64,000 nt of DNA from Posidonia oceanica (lineage: Eukaryota; Streptophyta; Magnoliopsida; Alismatales; Posidoniaceae): NCBI GenBank assembly GCA_037176725.1, contig JAZBRS010000029.1, positions 128,125,001 to 128,189,000 of the forward strand, given 5' to 3'. Positions 58,766-64,000 of the stretch are shown piece by piece. The notes beneath the pieces are model-generated. The model did not search any database, was not told the origin of the DNA, and saw nothing but the letters and a program-made list of their open reading frames with translations. How positions within the stretch are numbered: position 1 is the first letter of the stretch; every line of letters starts with the position of its first letter. The position numbers and the translations under genes were made by a program.

Positions 58766-59519
58766 GAACTGAACAAGCTTCCTCACATGGACGAATCAGT
58801 TATTTTGAACAATGCTCCAAGACGTCATCGTAGACCACGTGAATAGAACGATACTCACAAACACGGAATTGGAGACATGCTAAACAGTTACCCTTACTGT
58901 TGATTCGTGGAGTGGAGTAGAGCATATTAATTGGAGATGTAACTTTCTTTGCACTTCCCTCAACGTGTATGATAAGCACACACTCTCTCTCTCCGCTGAG
59001 TGAGTCAAAGAAGAATAATCGGAGAGGCCTGTCGAAGCAAAGTTTGAATTGTGAGAGATCAGGGGCAGGGAGACAGCTTGTCGGTTTCCGGCTGTGTTAT
59101 GTGTGGTGACTGCTGACTGTAGGAATTCAGGACTTGACTTATTGGTCTGTGGGACCGACCCTCTAACTGTGATCCCACGGATCTGCCCGATGAGCTTTCT
59201 TTGGTTGCCTTATTTCGAGTTGGGTTCAATTTGCAATATTGTCTCTTGACGTTCACAACCGTGTTTATATACATTTATGGATTTTGTTTGGGTGTCTGTT
59301 TCTCTGCTTATTATGATGCATCTTCTGGGTCCATTCTGACGCCAATCAGATTGAAGTTCACCGTTTGATTAAGTCAAGGCGTGTAGCGACTGGGGACAGC
59401 CAATAAGATCTTGAAAATCATTTTTCAAACGTCATTATCAATTAATAGATAACGATCTAGGGTTTTTGTTAAAAATACTCTGGACAGTATATCTTTAGAG
59501 GCAAATGTTATATCATATT
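58766..59519. other. Downstream sequence, nothing recognised
   Basis: Begins with what would be the TROL-like 3' UTR. There are no coding motifs on either strand up to the LINE fragment. Confidence 0.5.
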
Positions 59520-60150
59520 TCTCTTTTAAACTTAAAAATATCAAATTAGCTATTAAAGAATGGTTGACTTCTAGAAGGATGAACCATAAGGCTCGACTGC
59601 TAGAAATTGAGAATCTAGTTCATGGACTAGATGTACTGGTTGAATCTGGTCCCTTATCTCAAGATGATCTGAATAGGAAGAAAGTTCTTAGAGCTGAGCA
59701 TTTTAATATTCTTCTTAAACTTGAAGTTTACTGGAAACAAAGATCCTGTATTCAATGACTTAAGGAAGGAGATCTTAATACTGCTTTCTTTCATAAAATG
59801 GTAAATCATTGAAGGAAGATAAATAATATATCATCCCTATTAGTTGATGGTATACACACTGACTCTCCTATAATTATTGCAAAGGCCATTGATTTTTTTT
59901 TAAAAACTCTGTTCAATAAGCCAGTTACCCCTGGAGTGTCCCTGAACTGGGAATATCTCTTATCAGTTAAGATTTTGGAACCTACTAACTTGGTGGTGCC
60001 TTTTTCTGAAGAAGAGATTAAAAGAAGTGTAGATTCCCTACTAGAGGAGAAATCTCCAGGTCCAAATGGATTCCCCTTGTGTTTCTATCACCGCTTTTGG
60101 GAGAATCTTAAGGGTGATCTAATTGACATGTTTGAACATTTCTACCAAGC
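59520..60150 (+). pseudogene. LINE reverse transcriptase, N-terminal fragment
   Basis: Plant L1-like ORF2 just before and at the start of the RT domain: VYWKQRSCIQ (usual W.QRSR..WL), LKEGDLNTAFFHKMVN, then FSEEEIKRSVDSLLEEKSPG with PNGFPLCFYHRFWENLKGDL, matching the conserved KAPGPDGF block. Stops at 59758 and around 59810 break it, and it ends abruptly near 60150 in unrelated sequence. Opposite strand to, and a different portion from, the LINE relic at 39.1-40.1 kb. Confidence 0.8.
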
Positions 60151-60362
60151 TAGAAATTATTATGGATGTTCTATTACAACAATACATGGTATGCATCGCA
60201 ACCATACAATTACAACCATGTGAGAAGTAACTGGAGAAGCTTAGAAAGCTTAACTCAAGCAATCATCGTGTACATTTTAGTAATCGAATTTTGTAGCTTA
60301 TAGTTTTACAGTAAATTACATTAGAGGGGATTTGGTCTCTTTATTTGTTTTGTTCTATACAG

Positions 60363-60890
60363 GGAATCGATGGATCTAGAATGGAAAAAGTGATGGAGAT
60401 GGTTCATATTGCGGCTAACAAAAACACTGTTCCTGGTGATGTGTCTGCTATGGTCCCTGATGGCATTCGGATGGGTATGAAACCATTTTTGCCAGTTATG
60501 CCCATAAACTACTGGGCAATCAGTTTTTTCTTTTCTGATAATCTCCTTTGTTCTGTTTCAGGAACCCCAGCCCTCACATCCAGGGGATTTGTTGAGGAGG
60601 ATTTCGTAAAAGTGGCAGACTTTTTTGACACTGCTGTTAAATTAGCTGTGAAAGTCAAAGCTGAAACAAAAGGTAGATGTTGCATTTTATTGTTCATTCT
60701 CTAGAAACATTTTCCCTCATAGGTATACTGTTATGCATGATTATACACCATTTCTTTTTTACTGGATGGTTCCATGAATATGTTTTGTTTTGGTTTTTCT
60801 TTTTGACTTTTTGTAAATTAGGTGGATCAAAGTTAAGGGACTTCTTGGCAACAATACAAACATATTCATGGAACATACAGCAAAAAAACA
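60363..60890 (+). pseudogene. Serine hydroxymethyltransferase fragment, three near-terminal exons
   Basis: SHMT interconverts serine and glycine with tetrahydrofolate; the closest match is the plant mitochondrial form used in photorespiration. Exon A (60363-60474): [20 protein letters not shown] then [15 protein letters not shown]. Exon B (60562-60672): [20 protein letters not shown] then [16 protein letters not shown]. Exon C (60822 to ~60890): GSKLRDFLATIQ, after which SHMT similarity stops (normally about 35 more residues). GT..AG sites and phases all fit. The whole catalytic N-terminal part with the PLP lysine is absent, so no enzyme is made. Introns show it is a genomic fragment. Confidence 0.88.
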
Positions 60891-61715
60891 TAATTGAGAT
60901 ACAACAAAAAAACTGTATGCTAGGATCCATATATGTCACTTGGCAGCATTAAAAGTCACTAAGACAAATTAATCTGAATGTTGATGAGAATGACTTGAAC
61001 AATTTATTTTCTTTCTAGACTCCTAAATCCAGGAATCATCCAAACTAATTCGGTAGCTTCTAAAGATGATGTGCATCATACATGACAGTGCTATTGACTA
61101 CAATGGTATTTTTCTGTTTCCATTTTCTGATCCATGGTGAACATGATTTTCAAGTTGCATTAATAACCTCCTGTTACAGGAAATATACTGAGATCCAAAC
61201 CAATAACACTTAAATGTATAACCAGAATAGGACTAAGATGCTCATGAAACGAATAATTAAAGAATACGATAATGCCATAAATGGCAACATTTCCAATATC
61301 TCATTAGTGCTTGTTCAACTTTATTTCAGCCTATGATACTCAGTCATAGTTCCATTTTACGGGATAGATATCATTGCAGGTAATGGACAGATATTCTTAT
61401 TATTACAATTTTAGACACGGTAATGCATATCCTTTCCACAGCTCCTTACAGATATGAGCACAGTACTCTTCTAATTAAAATTCAAGTGCTTTTCCTTCTA
61501 CCAAATTGCCCAAGGCTAATGCCCTGGTACCCTTATCATAGACAGGATTTTCATGTTCCAGTCATGCATCCATGCCCTTTTCAACTCAAGAATATCCAAT
61601 GTTTTCAAGTTGCAATCTTGCAAAGTGTCATATGTGTATGCTATGCTTTTAACTCGTTTGTTCACAAGCATTTCTACTTTTAACATAAGCATAAACCATT
61701 TGAAAGTGATGTTAC
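60891..61715. other. Intergenic DNA, nothing recognised
   Basis: AT-rich; short frames only. No further SHMT exon and no further pyrophosphatase exon could be read here. Confidence 0.5.
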
Positions 61716-61955
61716 CTGTTGACTCATCTCAACAATGCCACCTGCATTGTCAGCTATCGGGCCAAACATAAGTGGCAGTGCTGAGCATTCCCATTGTTGC
61801 TACAGCTGTCCCAAATAAACCACCTGTAGGAATATCTGTTTCATCTACCAGGCCAGACGTGTGCCCAAGCCAGAAAGCTGAGATAACAGCTACACTAATC
61901 ACAAGGACAGGAAGAGCTGTTGACTCTAGGCCCAGATTTACACCAGCAATTATAT
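61716..61955 (-). pseudogene. Type II H+-translocating pyrophosphatase, single-exon fragment
   Basis: Minus strand: IIAGVNLGLESTALPVLVIS, AVISAFWLGHTSGLVDE, IPTGGLFGTAVATMGMLSTA, then after a frame break MFGPIADNAGGIVEMSQQ and a GT donor (exon end 61716). This is a membrane segment and loop of the K+-independent Golgi-type pump (AVP2-like), which uses pyrophosphate to move protons. About six residues (the usual YVLTMD piece) are lost at the frame break, and the rest of the ~800-residue protein is absent. An ORF on the plus strand is its shadow. Confidence 0.85.
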
Positions 61956-62161
61956 TGGTTCAATGACCTGTAGAGCTTGAAAGTGTTAATATGCGAACAG
62001 GCTCATGTTTGTAATCTGTACGGAAAAGTATGGAAAATAAATTAATTAAAGAAACAATTCGGCAACTAAAGCTACATGAAAGTAACCCCAAAGAGAAGTA
62101 TAAATTGCATCTACCAAAAAATGAAAGCAAAATAGGAAAAGTAGATGTAATAAATTAGTAA
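61956..62161. other. Left part of the degenerate tandem repeat
   Basis: Contains AACAATTCGGCAACTAAAGC (62062), the same phrase as in 63300-64000, so the solo LTR split an existing repeat. Confidence 0.5.
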
Positions 62162-62166
62162 CAATT

Positions 62167-63267
62167 TGTTGGATCAAATGGCTTCTTTAGAGGGGGTGAA
62201 TAGAGATTATATGTATAATAGGTTGAGATTTACTAAATTTAAATCTTATCAAATTATCTTAATTTGAACATTAAAGGAAAATGCATACACAGAATGAAGA
62301 AGAGAGATAATGAACAATCAACACAATAATTTGTAGTGGTTCGGCCAAATCCCGGCCTAGTCCACTCTCTCAAGATCACCTTGAGGTTTCCTTAATCTTT
62401 AAACCAAAAGATTACTTACTTGTTTGTTGAAAGTTCCTTTCAACAAAAACCTTGCAACTTCTAGTTGCCCCTTCTCCAAACCGGAGAAGACAATCCTTGC
62501 TTGTAGTATAAGATTGCAGACCGTACTCTCTTCTTGCCAAGCTCTGAAGTGGAGGTTTGATGTAGTAGCTTGAGGAGGGTTGGAAAACACTTGAAGATGT
62601 AAATCTAGCTCTTTGTGCTTGTATGAAGTCAAGTATGTGTATATGATCAAAGTGTACCCTTAGAGGTCCAATGGAGGTCCCTTTTATAGGCAAAAGCCCA
62701 ACCCAAATGTGTCTCTAACGACTAGAAAATTTTCTCCAACGTTCTGAAACGGCTAGTTGAATGGAGCGCCGAAATTCAACGGAACGCCGTTTATTTCTAG
62801 CTCACGACCAAAACGGAACTCCATTCTGGACCGGAGTGCCGTTTTGAGTTTCTCTTCAATGGGGTGCCGTTTTGGCACGTTTCTTCTTTTCTTTTATTCA
62901 AGCTCTATTCGGCCCATTTACTGCTGAGCCCATTCTCAAAACGGAGCATCGTTATACAACAGTGTGCCGTTTATGATCTTTTAAGCACAATCTATTCAGA
63001 TATCTTATTTTCCTAATTTCTATACAATTGATCAATCTCACAAAATCTTTTGATATCTTTACAAACTTTTACAATCAATTACAACATTTATACTCAGAAA
63101 TAACATACACTGTTTTTCTGTTCTTCAGCCTATATTTCAGTCTTCTTTGATGCTTTGAGTATCATTGTAAAACATGCTATATCAATCTCAAATAACCATG
63201 TTAAGAATATAATATTATATCACATATATCATCAAAACATAATATATATTTGGAGTATTTTTCAACA
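62167..63267 (+). mobile_element. Solo LTR, 1.10 kb, with 5-bp target duplication CAATT
   Basis: Begins TGTTGGATCAAATGGC and ends TTTTTCAACA; CAATT flanks both sides (62162-62166 and 63268-63272). It carries TTTAGAGGGGGTGAATAG near the start and GTGGTTCGGCCAAATCCCGG, text common to a plant retroelement family. Between 62745 and 62980 a GTGCCGTTT-like motif recurs about six times. There is no internal coding region. TGTTG..CAACA ends fit Copia or a similar LTR family; orientation is assumed. Confidence 0.85.
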
Positions 63268-63272
63268 CAATT

Positions 63273-64000
63273 ATCTATAAACAAAATTAAATTTCAAGAG
63301 ATACGACTTGGAGCTTTGATTGACCTAGAGGTTTTTATTTAATTGTAAGAAGAACTTGTAGCAATCTAAGGGAAAATTCAACAAATAAAGCTATATGTGA
63401 TCAGGTAATCTAAGAGTGAAACTAAATCCAAAAAAATGAGATTTGGAGCTTGGGTTGGACCTTAGGTACCTTCATTAACCGTAAGAACTTGTACTAAATG
63501 TAACAAAGGAACCATTCAGCAACTAAAGCTATATCAAAATATTTTCTAGGTTGTTAAGCCTAGAAAACCAGCAAAGAAGTATGAATTGCATGCACCTAAT
63601 AACTAAAGCATAATAAGCAAAATAGTTAAAGAGAAGACTCATAGCTTGGATTTATGCCACAAAACCTTCATCGAACCCAAGGTATCTCCATCTACTCTAA
63701 GAAGAACAGATCAGCAACTAAGACCATATCAAATTGTTTCCAATGTCAATATTCTAGATAAACCCACATAGAGTATAAATGCATGCATGACCTGTGAACT
63801 AAAGCATAACAACATATGCGCATAAAATAGTCTTGGTGACCTATGAATGCAATTAAATTTTTAAAGAAAAGATCTGAAGCTTGCATTGAACCCAAGGTTC
63901 ATCATCTCTAAGAAAAACTTGAAGCAACCGTAATAAAAGAACAATTCATAATTAAAGGTATATCAAAATAGCATCAAGAAACTATAAATATCTAAGACAA
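63273..64000. repeat. Degenerate tandem repeat, ~140-230 bp units
   Basis: A phrase like AGCTTGnnTTGAACCCAAGGT, then AAGAACTTGTAGCAA, then TTCAGCAACTAAAGCTATAT recurs starting near 63310, 63445, 63645 and 63875. Units are strongly diverged and of unequal length. No coding content. It continues past the window edge. Confidence 0.65.

Noticed and set aside
1..64000. tRNA, rRNA or pararetrovirus sequences
   Set aside because: I saw no tRNA cloverleaf with A and B boxes, no rRNA blocks, and no movement-protein or coat motifs. The tRNA-like 3' end complements are retrotransposon primer sites.

Overview
The window is nuclear DNA from a seed plant with a large, repeat-rich genome, most likely a woody angiosperm; I cannot name the species. 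The evidence is a group III WRKY gene with plant introns, pieces of plant genes (EF-1alpha, thylakoid rhodanese-like protein, mitochondrial-type serine hydroxymethyltransferase, type II H+-pyrophosphatase), and many plant-type LTR retrotransposons, hAT transposons and LINEs. I see no tRNA or rRNA gene, CRISPR array or bacterial operon. Only one gene looks intact: the WRKY factor at 36182-37427 on the minus strand. A transposon-associated ORF at 45940-46704 is also open.

Layout. 0-1.1 kb: 3' part of a broken EF-1alpha gene. 3.0-13.8 kb: nested retrotransposons. A minus-strand Copia gag plus LTR sits in a minus-strand Ty3/Gypsy gag-protease. The Gypsy LTR was hit by a 2.86-kb solo LTR (duplication CTGCG), and the LTR end plus its flank was then tandemly triplicated. 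The Gypsy LTR itself lies in a dead hAT transposase gene (13.8-15.0 kb). 15-21 kb: a PPR scrap, a MITE and a hAT-like non-autonomous element. 21.6-34.2 kb: a three-layer nest, with a Copia element (duplication AGTGT) in a hAT transposase gene, inside an LTR retrotransposon (duplication ATTGC).

36-40 kb: the WRKY gene with its promoter, then a LINE 3' end. 40.2-44.7 kb: a Gypsy element with a 2.8-kb LTR, ending in a 210-bp inverted copy of the LTR start. 45.9-56.5 kb: a non-autonomous Tat/Ogre-like element. It holds one ORF, about 39 copies of a 69-bp double-hairpin repeat, a polypurine tract, and then LTR-leader units repeated head to tail. 57.9-62 kb: three truncated host-gene pieces with introns retained, plus a LINE scrap. 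62.2-63.3 kb: a solo LTR (duplication CAATT) inside a degenerate tandem repeat.

The genes do not form a pathway. What the window records is insertion order, solo-LTR formation and growth of tandem repeats out of LTR elements. The most unusual signal is the 69-bp repeat field, whose units are paired hairpins with matched base changes between stem classes, flanked by two copies of a longer 12-bp-stem hairpin.
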